NCBI RefSeq assembly: GCF_900188425.1
Contig: NZ_FZON01000024.1
Coordinates: forward strand, 1-64,000
Origin: Antarctobacter heliothermus
GTDB lineage: Bacteria; Pseudomonadota; Alphaproteobacteria; Rhodobacterales; Rhodobacteraceae
DNA: 64,000 bases
Direction of reading: 5' to 3'
Both the position numbers and the translations under genes were made by a program. Below, piece after piece: positions 25,189 through 33,273 of this stretch. The notes beneath the pieces are model-generated. The model worked only from the letters and a program-made list of their open reading frames with translations, made no database searches and was not told where the DNA came from. Numbering within the stretch: position 1 is the first letter of the stretch; every line of letters begins with the position of its first letter.

Positions 25189-26109
25189 TCAGGTGATCAC
25201 ATGTCCGGCGGCGCGCAGGCGGCGGGCGATTTCGGCGATATGGGCCGGGCTGGTTTCACAACAGCCACCGACGATGGTGGCGCCTGCGTCGACCCAGGTC
25301 ATGGCGTGGCGGCCATAGACCTCGGGGCCCATGTCGCGGCGGGCCTGGAGCGATTCCGCCGTGGACCCGCCTTCGAGAAAGGCCTTGGTGATCAATGTGA
25401 AGGCATTGGCATAGGCACCGAACGGCACGCCGGCCTGCGAGAGGGCCTCCAGCGCGGCGGGCATCGCCTCTGGTGCTGAGCAATTGGCCAGCACTGCGTC
25501 GGCCTCTGATGCGATGCGCGCGGCCTCGGCCAGCGGTTCGCCCGAGCGCAGGCGTGTGCCGTCCTCATCATCGACGGTAAAGGCCAACCAGACGGGTTTG
25601 TCTGTCTTGCGTCCGGCGGAAAGGCAGGCGCGCGCGGCGTCGAGTGAGACGATGGTTTCGAACAGCAGCAGATCGGCGCGATTGGCGAGGAGGGTTGCAA
25701 CCTCGGTGTAGAGGGGAATCGCGGTTTCGACATCCGGATGCAGGTCGGCGCGGTAGCTGGCCCCCAGCGGTCCGATGGACCCGGCGACCCGACAGCGGTC
25801 GCGCACGGTCTCCGCCTCGGCCAGCGCAGCCTGGTGCAGGGCCTCGAACTGGTCCTGCATGTCGGGGATTGTCGCGCCGTCGGCGGCGTAGTGATTGCTG
25901 GCCCCGCCGCGCAGCCGGTCGCGGTGGATGGCGTAGGTGTTGGTTGTGGCCAGTGTTGCGCCTGCGTCGGCGTAGTCGCGGTGCACCTCACCCACCAGAC
26001 CGGGATGGTCGATCATGACCTGTGTCGACCAGAGCGGGCTGGCCGGTTGACCGGTGCGCCGGATCAGTTCCTGACCCATGCCGCCGTCGAGAAGGGTTAT
26101 TTTCGTCAC
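25189..26109 (-). CDS. Homocysteine S-methyltransferase family protein
   Basis: A 306-residue TIM-barrel methyltransferase: TLLDGGMGQELIRRTGQPAS at the N-terminus and the zinc cysteines in VLANCSAPEAM and IVGGCCETSPAH (Cys283/284). The family transfers a methyl group from betaine, S-methylmethionine or a similar donor to homocysteine or a related thiol. Between two N-methylglycine dehydrogenases, a betaine-type donor is attractive but unproven. Translation starts at a GTG (26107-26109) that overlaps the lysE stop as GTGA, so the genes are coupled. Confidence 0.88.
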   Translation of the reverse strand: MTKITLLDGGMGQELIRRTGQPASPLWSTQVMIDHPGLVGEVHRDYADAGATLATTNTYAIHRDRLRGGASNHYAADGATIPDMQDQFEALHQAALAEAETVRDRCRVAGSIGPLGASYRADLHPDVETAIPLYTEVATLLANRADLLLFETIVSLDAARACLSAGRKTDKPVWLAFTVDDEDGTRLRSGEPLAEAARIASEADAVLANCSAPEAMPAALEALSQAGVPFGAYANAFTLITKAFLEGGSTAESLQARRDMGPEVYGRHAMTWVDAGATIVGGCCETSPAHIAEIARRLRAAGHVIT

Positions 26110-26741
26110 AGCTCGGCCTCCTGTGCCAGATCACGGCTGCCCAGCAGGAGCGCGGCCGCGATCATCAGCCCACCCGATACGCGGTTCAGCATGCGCCCCG
26201 AGAGCCGCAGCGGCCCCGACAGGACGCGGGAGGCGGCATAGCCCCAGAGGATCAGGATCACACCGTCGACCAGCAGGTAGGTCCCGCCGAGCAGCACAAG
26301 TTGCGGGATCACCGCTGTCGTTGGGTCGATGAATTGCGGGAACAGCGCACCGAAGAAGACAACCGCGTAGGGGTTGGCCGCGGAGGTGAGAAACCCCTGC
26401 CGGAACAGCACCCGGCGGCGCGCCAGTGGGGCCGCACCGGGGCGGTCCGTTGCGGGCGCGCGCAGGATCAGGCTGAGGCCGATCCAGACCAGGTAGGCGA
26501 CGCCCGCCCATTTCACCCAGACCAGCACGCTGGCCGAGGCCGCGATCACCGCAACCAGACCGAATCCCGCTGCCGTCATTTGCACGATGTTGGCGCTGAG
26601 ATCTCCGGCGACGGTCCACAGGCTGCGCCGCAGGCCATGGCGCAGGCTGTTGGACATGATCAAGAGCTGGCTGGTGTCGGGGGGCGTGGCAAAGAACGCC
26701 GCCAGTGCCGCCAGATAGATCAGATAAGCCTCGACACTCAT
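26106..26741 (-). CDS. LysE/RhtB-family amino acid exporter
   Basis: A 211-residue inner-membrane protein with about six hydrophobic segments. The LysE-family signature is PPDTSQLLIMSNSLRHGLRR after the first helix, followed by AAGFGLVAVIAASASVLVWV and SAANPYAVVFFGALFPQF. Such proteins export amino acids or their derivatives. Its start overlaps the stop of the upstream dehydrogenase as ATGA and its own stop overlaps the methyltransferase start as GTGA, so it is embedded in the operon; a methylated amino acid or glycine derivative is a plausible cargo (inference). Confidence 0.9.
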   Translation of the reverse strand: MSVEAYLIYLAALAAFFATPPDTSQLLIMSNSLRHGLRRSLWTVAGDLSANIVQMTAAGFGLVAVIAASASVLVWVKWAGVAYLVWIGLSLILRAPATDRPGAAPLARRRVLFRQGFLTSAANPYAVVFFGALFPQFIDPTTAVIPQLVLLGGTYLLVDGVILILWGYAASRVLSGPLRLSGRMLNRVSGGLMIAAALLLGSRDLAQEAEL

Positions 26742-29194
26742 GCCTTCAGCCTGTCGTTTTGCGGGTCCCAGAGCGGTTTGTCCTCTTGCACCACGGCGCG
26801 GCGTTTTTCCCCGAAGATGTCGATGTCCAGTTCGGTGCCCGGCACGGCCAGATCGCTGCGGATCATGCCCAGTGCAATGGAGGCGTCGATGCGGTGACCC
26901 CAGCCGCCGGAGGTGGTTTCACCAACGATTTTGTCATCGTGCCAGACCGTCGACATGTAGGGCGCGTCCGCCGCGCCCGCTTCCACGATCATGGTGACAA
27001 AGCGCTTTTTCGACCCTTGTTGTTTTTCCGCCGAAAGCGCCGCTTTGCCGGGGAAATCCTGCGGCTTGTCGAGTTTGACAAAGCGGTCCAGCCCGCCCTC
27101 ATACATCGAGTAATCGGTGGACAGATCGCCCTTCCACGCGCGGTAACCCTTTTCCAGGCGCAGGGAATTGAGCGCGTACATGCCAAATGGTTTCAGCCCC
27201 AGGGGCGCGCCTGCCGCCATGACCGTGTCAAAGACCCGCGCGGTGTCGGCGATCTGGCTGTGGATCTCCCAGCCCAGTTCCCCGGCGAAGCTCACCCGCA
27301 CCAGTTGCACCCATGTGCCGTCCAGTTGCGCGGACTGGTGGGTCAGCCAGGGCTGCGACAGGTCGGCCTGTGTCAGGCTGGCCAGGATGTCGCGGGATTT
27401 CGGGCCGGTCAGGATCTGGCAGGAGAACGCCCGCGTCACATCCGTGAGGGAGAAGGCCGCGTCGGCGGGGGCGTGGCGTTGCAGCCATTCCAGATCGTGC
27501 CATTGCGCCGCTGCAGCGGTGATCAGGAAAAAGTCATCCTCATCCAGTCGCATGGCGGACATTTCGGTCACGATGCGGCCCCGGTCATCGGCAAAATACA
27601 GCAGACCGATGCGTCCGACCTTGGGGATGCCGCCGGTACACAGGCCGCGCAGGTACTCTGCCGCGCCCGGACCCTGTAGACGGTAGCGCGAGAACCCCGG
27701 CAGATCGAGGATACCGGCGGCGTCGCGCACCGCGTGACATTCCTCGCGGATGCGGGCCTGCCACGGGCCGGAGCGGCCCCAAGTATGGGTCGCCTCCTCC
27801 GAAGTGTCATCGCCGGGCTGTGCGTACCAGTTTGCCCGCTCCCACCCGTTGTAGGCCCCCATCACGCCGCCCAGCGCGGTGATCCGGTCATGCACCGGCG
27901 ACAGCTTGCGGTCGCGGGCGGCAGGCCATTCGTGGTTCGGAAAGTGCATGGCGTATTCGTGGCCGTAGACCTCGATCGCCTTGTCGATGCAGTACTGCGG
28001 GTCGGTGTAATCGGTGTAGCGGCGCGGATCGACCGCCCACATGTCCCATTCGGTCTGGCCCTGCGTGACCCATTCGGCCAGCACCTTGCCCGCGCCGCCC
28101 GCCTGGGTGATGCCAAAGGTAAAGACACAGGCCTCAAAGGCATCGGGGACACCCGGCATCGGGCCGATCAGCGGCAGCCCGTCCGGCGCGTAGGGGATGG
28201 GGCCGTTGATGTTGCGGCCCACGCCGCCCTCGCCAAGAAGCGGCACCCGCGCCATGGCGTCCTCTATGTACCATTCCAGCCGCTCCAGGTCGTCAGGGTA
28301 CAGCTGAAAGCTGAAATCCTCGGGCATGGGGTCGTCCGGCGTGATCCAGTGCGCCTTGCAGTTGCGCTCATAGGGGCCAAGGTTGAGGCCGTTCTTTTCC
28401 TGCCGCAGGTAATAGCTGCTGTCGACATCGCGCAGGAGCGGCAGCTTGCCGTTTGCGTCGGACCATTCCTTCAGGGCCGGGATTTCCTCGGTCAGGAAAT
28501 ACTGGTGGGACATGACGGCCATGGGAACGGTGCGCCCGCCGTAAGGCTTGAACCACTCGCCGACACGCTGGGCGTAATAGCCAGCGGCATTGACCACCTT
28601 TTCGCAGCGGATGTCGCCCTTTTCGGTGTGTACGATCCAGCCTCCCTTGTCGCGGCTGACGCCGGTCGCGGGACAGAACCGTTCGATCCGCGCCCCGGCC
28701 ATACGCGCGCCCTTGGCCAGTGCCTGGGTCAATTGTGCGGGGTCGATGTCGCCGTCGTCGGGATCATAGAGCGCCCCGGAAAGGTCATGGGTCTCAAGGA
28801 ACGGATAGCGCGCCTTGAGGTCCGAGACCGCCAGCATCTCCAGATCGAGCCCTTGGTCGCGCCCCATGGAACAGGCCCGTTCGAATTCCTGTATCCGCTC
28901 CTTTGAGTGGCCCAGACGGATGGACCCGGTGACGTGGTAGTTCATCGGATAGTCGACCTCATCGGCCAGCCTGCGATACAGATCCAGCGAATAGCGCTGC
29001 ATGTTCATCACCGCCCAGGAGGTGCTGAAGGACGGGCAGTTGCCCGCTGCATGCCATGTGGACCCGGCGGTCAGCTCGTTCTTTTCCAGAACGACAACCT
29101 CCCACCCGGCCTTGGCGATATGATAGGCGCAAGAGGCCCCTACAGCACCGCCGCCGATGATGACCACACGGGCCTGTGTCGGAAACTCGGACAT
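26738..29194 (-). CDS. FAD-dependent dehydrogenase with GcvT domain (sarcosine/dimethylglycine dehydrogenase-like), second copy
   Basis: An 818-residue paralogue of the 22671 gene. FAD motif VVIIGGGAVGASCAYHIAKA, covalent-FAD region TAGSTWHAAGNCPSFSTSW, then a C-terminal GcvT domain (about 435-815; VRVSFAGELGWEIHSQI). The substrate-side sequence after the His (GNCPSFSTSW against GLIAQLRATA in the other copy) differs clearly, so the two enzymes probably act on different N-methyl substrates, for example dimethylglycine and sarcosine. AGGAGAGG precedes the start at 29194; the Gfa-like stop is 14 bp upstream. The stop overlaps lysE as ATGA. Confidence 0.9.
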   Translation of the reverse strand: MSEFPTQARVVIIGGGAVGASCAYHIAKAGWEVVVLEKNELTAGSTWHAAGNCPSFSTSWAVMNMQRYSLDLYRRLADEVDYPMNYHVTGSIRLGHSKERIQEFERACSMGRDQGLDLEMLAVSDLKARYPFLETHDLSGALYDPDDGDIDPAQLTQALAKGARMAGARIERFCPATGVSRDKGGWIVHTEKGDIRCEKVVNAAGYYAQRVGEWFKPYGGRTVPMAVMSHQYFLTEEIPALKEWSDANGKLPLLRDVDSSYYLRQEKNGLNLGPYERNCKAHWITPDDPMPEDFSFQLYPDDLERLEWYIEDAMARVPLLGEGGVGRNINGPIPYAPDGLPLIGPMPGVPDAFEACVFTFGITQAGGAGKVLAEWVTQGQTEWDMWAVDPRRYTDYTDPQYCIDKAIEVYGHEYAMHFPNHEWPAARDRKLSPVHDRITALGGVMGAYNGWERANWYAQPGDDTSEEATHTWGRSGPWQARIREECHAVRDAAGILDLPGFSRYRLQGPGAAEYLRGLCTGGIPKVGRIGLLYFADDRGRIVTEMSAMRLDEDDFFLITAAAAQWHDLEWLQRHAPADAAFSLTDVTRAFSCQILTGPKSRDILASLTQADLSQPWLTHQSAQLDGTWVQLVRVSFAGELGWEIHSQIADTARVFDTVMAAGAPLGLKPFGMYALNSLRLEKGYRAWKGDLSTDYSMYEGGLDRFVKLDKPQDFPGKAALSAEKQQGSKKRFVTMIVEAGAADAPYMSTVWHDDKIVGETTSGGWGHRIDASIALGMIRSDLAVPGTELDIDIFGEKRRAVVQEDKPLWDPQNDRLKA

Positions 29195-29208
29195 GATCGC
29201 CTCTCCTG

Positions 29209-29580
29209 TCAGCTGGTCTGCGGAACGTCGTCCGCGATGTCGTAGTAATCGCCCTTGTCGGCGGTAAAGATGTGCTTTTGCAGCCGCAGCCCAGTGGGGG
29301 CGTCCAGCGCCCCAAGGGCAAAACTGATCGTGTCCTCGGCAAACGCCTGCCAGAACAGGAAACTGCCGCAGGTCGGGCAAAAGCCGCGCTGCGCCTGCGC
29401 AGAACTGTCATACCAGCGCAGCGGGCCGGCGATGGTCAGAGCATCTTTCGGCACATAGGCCGAGGCCCAGAGATGACCGGACTGGCGGCGGCACTGGCCG
29501 CAATGGCAGACGCTGGGCCCCTGTGGGGCTGCGTCGGTTTCAAAGGTGATGGCGCCGCAGAGGCACTGGCCCTTGGTCAT
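29209..29580 (-). CDS. Gfa-like (glutathione-dependent formaldehyde-activating family) zinc protein
   Basis: A 123-residue protein with the zinc cysteines of the Gfa/CENP-V fold: KGQCLCGAITFET, CHCGQCRRQSG and GFCPTCGSFLFW. The founding member was described as speeding S-hydroxymethylglutathione formation, though this activity is disputed. In an operon with two oxidative demethylases, which can release formaldehyde, a formaldehyde or thiol-adduct role is attractive (inference). AGGAG lies about 8 bases before the start at 29580. Confidence 0.88.
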   Translation of the reverse strand: MTKGQCLCGAITFETDAAPQGPSVCHCGQCRRQSGHLWASAYVPKDALTIAGPLRWYDSSAQAQRGFCPTCGSFLFWQAFAEDTISFALGALDAPTGLRLQKHIFTADKGDYYDIADDVPQTS

Positions 29581-29619
29581 GGTGCTGACTCCTGTCGGTA
29601 AAAAGGCGCGCGACCTGCT

Positions 29620-29659
29620 GTTTCTTCTGGCTTCAAATATCCCCGCCGGAGGCATCCCG
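29620..29659 (-). repeat. Intergenic AGAAGAAAC-tail repeat, copy 2
   Basis: On the minus strand it reads GCCTCCGGCGGGG, ATATTTGAAGC, CAGAAGAAAC. It lies between the XRE regulator and the Gfa-like gene and is the weakest copy. Confidence 0.55.
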
Positions 29660-29706
29660 CAGTCGCCACCCGCGCAGCGTCCGAGGTCAGGAACACCGCA
29701 CTCACG

Positions 29707-30276
29707 TCAATACACCGGGGGCGCGATGACCCAGATCGCCACCGCAGCCGCGTCATAGGGGTTGGCCCAGCGGAACGGCTCTCCGCGAATGCGGAAACTG
29801 TCGCCGGGGGAGATGGTGAACCGGTCCCCCCCTATGGTCAGCTCCAGCTTGCCCGAAATCAGGTAGCCCACCTCCTGCGTCGGTCGCATCACCGTCTCGC
29901 CGATCTCGGAGTGCGCCTCGAAGGTGGAATGCACCATCTCGAAGTCATCGGTGAGGTCGGGCGACAGCAATTCCTCGACCAGCCCGGTGATCCGTGAGCC
30001 GATGGGCCGACGCGCGCCCTGGCGCACGATGCGGCCCGCCTCTGGCCCGGCCACCGCGCCGTGGCGGGCCAGCATCGAGACCGAGACATCCAGCGCCTTG
30101 GCGAGGTGCCGCAGGTCGGTGATCGACGGATCGGACAGATCGCGCTCTACCTGACTCAGCCAGCCGACGGAGCGGCCCAGCCGGTCGGCCAGCTGCTGCA
30201 GCGTCAGACCACGGGTGCGCCGCAGCGCCCGCAGATCGGCGCCAAGGGTCGTGGGCAGGGGTTGCGGGTGGGACAT
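29707..30276 (-). CDS. XRE-family regulator with cupin sensor domain
   Basis: A 189-residue transcription factor. The N-terminal HTH (about 10-65) reads LRALRRTRGLTLQQLADRLG then SVGWLSQVERDLSDPSITDL; the C-terminal cupin (about 105-185) reads GETVMRPTQEVGYLISGKLE then TISPGDSFRIRGEPFRWANP. This architecture is that of SutR/PuuR-like regulators that sense small metabolites. As first gene upstream of the methyl-amine genes it probably controls them. Two 25-bp inverted repeats immediately upstream are likely its own operators. Confidence 0.9.
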   Translation of the reverse strand: MSHPQPLPTTLGADLRALRRTRGLTLQQLADRLGRSVGWLSQVERDLSDPSITDLRHLAKALDVSVSMLARHGAVAGPEAGRIVRQGARRPIGSRITGLVEELLSPDLTDDFEMVHSTFEAHSEIGETVMRPTQEVGYLISGKLELTIGGDRFTISPGDSFRIRGEPFRWANPYDAAAVAIWVIAPPVY

Positions 30277-30286
30277 GGGGCGAGTC

Positions 30287-30311
30287 GTGAAAAATTGCGG
30301 TTGAATTTCAC
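30287..30311. promoter_or_regulatory. Candidate operator 1 of the XRE-cupin regulator
   Basis: A 25-bp imperfect inverted repeat of form GTGAAA-N13-TTTCAC, 10 bp upstream of the regulator start codon. It matches operator 2 in length and end sequence; the centres are 39 bp apart. Confidence 0.6.
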
Positions 30312-30325
30312 GCTGCCACGGGTGC

Positions 30326-30350
30326 GTGAAATTTCAAAGCATTTTTTCAC
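30326..30350. promoter_or_regulatory. Candidate operator 2 of the XRE-cupin regulator
   Basis: A 25-bp inverted repeat of form GTGAAA-N13-TTTCAC with an AT-rich interior (TTTCAAAGCATTT). Minus-strand TTGAAA within it could serve as a -35 box of the regulator promoter. Its right end is 4 bp from the stop of the upstream msrC gene. Confidence 0.6.
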
Positions 30351-30354
30351 GGGA

Positions 30355-30813
30355 TCAGGTCGCGTTGTGAAACGCCCCGTCCAGAATGGCTTGCAAGGCG
30401 GTGGCGTCCTCTGGCGTGAAGGCATCCGGCTGGTCGCTGTCGATATCGAACACCGCGATCAGCCGCCCTGCCCCGTCGCGCACCGGCAGGACCAGTTCCG
30501 ACCGGGTGGAGCTGGCGCAGGCGATATGGCCGGGAAAATCCTCGACATCGGCGACGCGCTGCACCTGTCCGGTGCGGGCGCAAGCGCCGCAGACCCCGCG
30601 CGAAAAGGGGATCACAAGGCAGCCGTGTCCGCCCTGGTAGGGGCCGATTTTCAACAGCTCCGGCCCGACGACCCGATAAAAGCCGGTCCAGTCAAAACGG
30701 TCGTCGGCGTGGTGGACCTCACAGGTGACGGTCGCCATCAGGGACACGGCGTCGGTTTCGCCTGCGGTCAGGGCGGCGATGGTCTTGGCGAGCGTGGCAT
30801 AGTCAATCGACAT
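30355..30813 (-). CDS. msrC: Free methionine-(R)-sulfoxide reductase (GAF domain)
   Basis: A 152-residue GAF-domain protein with the catalytic cysteines of fRMsr at Cys65 (GHGCLVIPF), Cys75 (RGVCGACAR) and Cys99 (HIACASSTRSELVLPV). The spacing of 10 and 24 residues equals that of E. coli MsrC (84/94/118). It reduces free methionine-R-sulfoxide using thioredoxin and protects against oxidative stress. The start at 30813 is the family-typical N-terminus; no strong ribosome-binding site is seen. It lies between a thiolase gene upstream and the XRE regulator downstream, all on the minus strand. Confidence 0.9.
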   Translation of the reverse strand: MSIDYATLAKTIAALTAGETDAVSLMATVTCEVHHADDRFDWTGFYRVVGPELLKIGPYQGGHGCLVIPFSRGVCGACARTGQVQRVADVEDFPGHIACASSTRSELVLPVRDGAGRLIAVFDIDSDQPDAFTPEDATALQAILDGAFHNAT

Positions 30814-30840
30814 GGTGCGCTTTCTTGGGGGGACAGGACC

Positions 30841-30887
30841 GGGGGCGCTGCCCCCGGACCCCCGGGATATTTTTAGACAGAAGAAAC
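30841..30887 (+). repeat. Intergenic AGAAGAAAC-tail repeat, copy 3
   Basis: A GGGGGCGCTGCCCCC hairpin is followed by CCCGGGATATTTTT, AGACAGAAGAAAC. It lies between the thiolase stop (30896) and the msrC start, antisense to both. Closest to copy 4 at 62474. Confidence 0.85.
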
Positions 30888-30895
30888 GGGGTGCG

Positions 30896-32068
30896 TCAGA
30901 TCCGTTCGATGGCCACGGCGGTGCCCTCACCGCCGCCGATGCAGATGGCCGCGATGCCGCGTTTGAGGCCGCGTTTTTCCAGCGCGTTCAGCAGGGTGAC
31001 GATGATCCGGGCGCCCGACGCGCCGATGGGGTGGCCCAGCGCGCAGGCACCGCCGTTCACGTTGACGATGTCGCGTGGCAGGCCCAGTTCCTTCATGAAG
31101 GCCATGGGGACAACGGCGAAAGCCTCGTTCACCTCCCAGAGGTCCACATCGCCGATTTTCCAGCCGAGCCGGTCCAGCAGTTTGCGGGCGGCGGGCACCG
31201 GGGCGGTGGGGAAGAGCGCGGGGGCCTGTGCGTGGCTGGCATGGCCGAGGATCTTGGCGCGCGGGGTTGCGCCCGAGGCAATCGCCGCATCCAGCGTCGA
31301 CAGCACCAGTGCGGCGGCCCCGTCCGAGATCGACGAGGAATTGGCCGGGGTCACGGTGCCATCCTTGCGGAAGGCCGGTTTCAGCATCGGGATCTTTTCC
31401 GGCCGCGCCTTGCCGGGTTGTTCATCGGTGGTGATGACCTCTTCGCCGTGGCGCATGTGCAGGGTCACGGGCGTGATTTCATCGGCAAATGCGCCTGAAC
31501 GTTCGGCATCCAGCGCGTTGGACAGCGAGGCCAGCGCGTATTGGTCCTGTGCCTCACGGGTGAATTGGAACGCCTCGGCGCAATCCTCGGCGAAGGTGCC
31601 CATCAGGCGGCCCTTGTCGTAGGCGTCCTCCAGCCCGTCGAGGAACATGTGGTCGACCACCTGGCCGTGGCCGATCCGTGCGCCGCTGCGCATCTTGGGC
31701 AGCATGTAGGGGGCCAGGGTCATCGATTCCATGCCGCCCGCGACGATGGTCGAGGCGGTGCCCAGTGCCAGTTGGTCCCAGGCGATCATGGCCGCCTTCA
31801 TGCCGGAGCCGCACATCTTGTTGAGGGTGGTGGCCGGGACGTCCTCGCCCAGCCCGGCGGCAAACCCGGCCTGACGCGCGGGGGCCTGTCCTTGCCCCGC
31901 GCCCAGAACGCAGCCCATCAATAGTTCATCCACCGCGGGTCCGCCCGCCTGAGCCAGTGCCGCGCGGATCGCCGCGCCGCCCAGCGCGCTGGCGGGCTGT
32001 TCGGCAAACACGCCCTGAAATCCGCCCATCGGTGTCCGGGCCGCCCCTGTGATCACAACCGTCTGCAT
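30896..32068 (-). CDS. Thiolase (acetyl-CoA C-acyltransferase)
   Basis: A 390-residue thiolase. The nucleophile Cys86 is in TTLNKMCGSGMKAA; the C-terminal motifs are DLWEVNEAFAVVPMAFM and NGGACALGHPIGASGARIIV, with the proton-transfer Cys in CIGGGEGTAV. The short biosynthetic-type length suggests acetoacetyl-CoA formation or degradation, but a 3-ketoacyl-CoA role is possible. The start at 32068 (MQTVVITG) is preferred because GGGAG sits 8 bases before it; the ATG two codons upstream is only 2 bases from that site. Confidence 0.93.
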   Translation of the reverse strand: MQTVVITGAARTPMGGFQGVFAEQPASALGGAAIRAALAQAGGPAVDELLMGCVLGAGQGQAPARQAGFAAGLGEDVPATTLNKMCGSGMKAAMIAWDQLALGTASTIVAGGMESMTLAPYMLPKMRSGARIGHGQVVDHMFLDGLEDAYDKGRLMGTFAEDCAEAFQFTREAQDQYALASLSNALDAERSGAFADEITPVTLHMRHGEEVITTDEQPGKARPEKIPMLKPAFRKDGTVTPANSSSISDGAAALVLSTLDAAIASGATPRAKILGHASHAQAPALFPTAPVPAARKLLDRLGWKIGDVDLWEVNEAFAVVPMAFMKELGLPRDIVNVNGGACALGHPIGASGARIIVTLLNALEKRGLKRGIAAICIGGGEGTAVAIERI

Positions 32069-32155
32069 GTGCATGTCTCCCTTTGTCAGGATCTGCATAC
32101 AGAATGGTAAGGATTGCCGTCTAGTGTCCAGCCTACCTGAGAGAAAGAGGACCGC

Positions 32156-32485
32156 ATGCAACTGACCACGCATCTTCAGGACGGTGTCGATATCATCACC
32201 GTCGACGCCACCCGCATCGACGCCGCTGTGGCGATTCAGTTCAAGGATCGCATGCGCGAGGTACTGGGCACGGACAAGCCGCGTTATGTCCTGGACCTGC
32301 ACCAGGTGGAATTCATCGACTCCAGCGGCCTGGGCGCCATCGTCGCCGGGATGAAGCTGTTGCCGAAGGGCGGCAAGCTGGAATTGGCCGGGCTGCGCCC
32401 CGCCGTCGACAAGGTGTTTCGCATGACCCGGATGGATTCGATCTTTGCCATCCATCCATCCGTCGAAGCCGCCGCCAGTATCTGA
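32156..32485 (+). CDS. STAS-domain anti-sigma factor antagonist
   Basis: A 109-residue STAS protein: YVLDLHQVEFIDSSGLGAIV with Ser57 at the position phosphorylated in SpoIIAA/RsbV, followed by KLLPKGGKLELAGLRPAVDK. In partner-switching systems the unphosphorylated antagonist binds the anti-sigma kinase and frees a sigma factor or output protein. The next gene, 22 bp downstream, encodes the matching kinase-type protein. No PP2C phosphatase or sigma factor is visible nearby, so the output is unknown. Confidence 0.92.
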   Translation: MQLTTHLQDGVDIITVDATRIDAAVAIQFKDRMREVLGTDKPRYVLDLHQVEFIDSSGLGAIVAGMKLLPKGGKLELAGLRPAVDKVFRMTRMDSIFAIHPSVEAAASI

Positions 32486-32507
32486 CCCCGGACCGGAGCG
32501 ACAGATC

Positions 32508-32972
32508 ATGCAAGCGGAGCGGCTGGATGACGGTGCCTTTCTGATTTCCTGTCGGATGGACAGCACCCCGGACGATGTCCAGACCACCCTGCTGGACATC
32601 AATGACCTGCTTCAGGGTGAGGAAATCGCTCCGCCGCCCGACTGCACATGGGAATTGGTGGTTGCAGAGGTTCTCAACAATATCGTTGAACATGCGTATC
32701 AGGACCGCGCCGGAGGGGACATCCTGCTCAAACTGCGGTTTGGCCACGACCGTCTGACCGTCGAGTTTACCGATTTCGGCCTGCCGATGCCCAGCGGCGC
32801 GCCCCCTACAGGCGCGCCAGCCAATCTGGACGTGCCGGTGGAGGATCTGCCAGAAGGCGGATTTGGCTGGTTTCTGATCCGGTCGCTGACCGAGAACCTC
32901 AACTATTGCCACGATGGCAGGCGTAATCTGCTGACGCTGGCGATTCCGATTTCGCCCCGGACGCCCCTGTAG
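32508..32972 (+). CDS. RsbW-like anti-sigma regulatory serine kinase
   Basis: A 154-residue HATPase_c (GHKL) protein: ELVVAEVLNNIVEHAYQDRA carries the N-box, VEFTDFGLPMP the G1-type motif and LPEGGFGWFLIRSLTENLNY the G2-type motif. It is expected to phosphorylate the STAS protein encoded just upstream and bind a sigma factor or another effector. The start at 32508 follows CGGAG by about 9 bases. The pair is an isolated partner-switching module. Confidence 0.9.
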   Translation: MQAERLDDGAFLISCRMDSTPDDVQTTLLDINDLLQGEEIAPPPDCTWELVVAEVLNNIVEHAYQDRAGGDILLKLRFGHDRLTVEFTDFGLPMPSGAPPTGAPANLDVPVEDLPEGGFGWFLIRSLTENLNYCHDGRRNLLTLAIPISPRTPL

Positions 32973-33081
32973 TCCCTCTTCGAGATTCCGGATGATGGCC
33001 CAGGACCCTGAGAACTCCACGTCGCCGAATGGCCCTCTCTGCGCCTCAATGTCGCCCGCATTCCCGGTCAGAAACGGTCTT

Positions 33082-33146
33082 GTAGCTGCATATGGCTTCA
33101 CTCGGCACCGTGCGTTTTCAGCCCCCACCCAGTGCACGGTGCCGAG
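33082..33146 (+). repeat. Structured tandem element, copy 1 (candidate RNA hairpin)
   Basis: GTAGCTGCATATGGCTTC (33082-33099) leads into a 13-bp perfect stem, CTCGGCACCGTGC (33101-33113) with GCACGGTGCCGAG (33134-33146), enclosing the 20-nt loop GTTTTCAGCCCCCACCCAGT. CTTTCCCCCC follows. Copy 2 begins 192 bp later. It lies in a 443-bp region (32973-33415) between the anti-sigma kinase and ggt genes that holds no recognisable gene. Confidence 0.8.
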
Positions 33147-33273
33147 GCGACTTTCCCCCCAAAATCATTCCGGACACCTGCACGGGCCGCGCCAGTCCGC
33201 GCAGCGCGTGACCGCCACGAGATCACCCGCAGCACACCACATTTCCGCCCCTTTCGAGTCGTACAAAGGAAGG

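Noticed and set aside
27734-28906. A 390-codon plus-strand frame inside the second FAD/GcvT dehydrogenase gene
   Set aside because: Opposite to a fully recognised gene with all FAD and GcvT motifs; typical shadow frame in GC-rich DNA.
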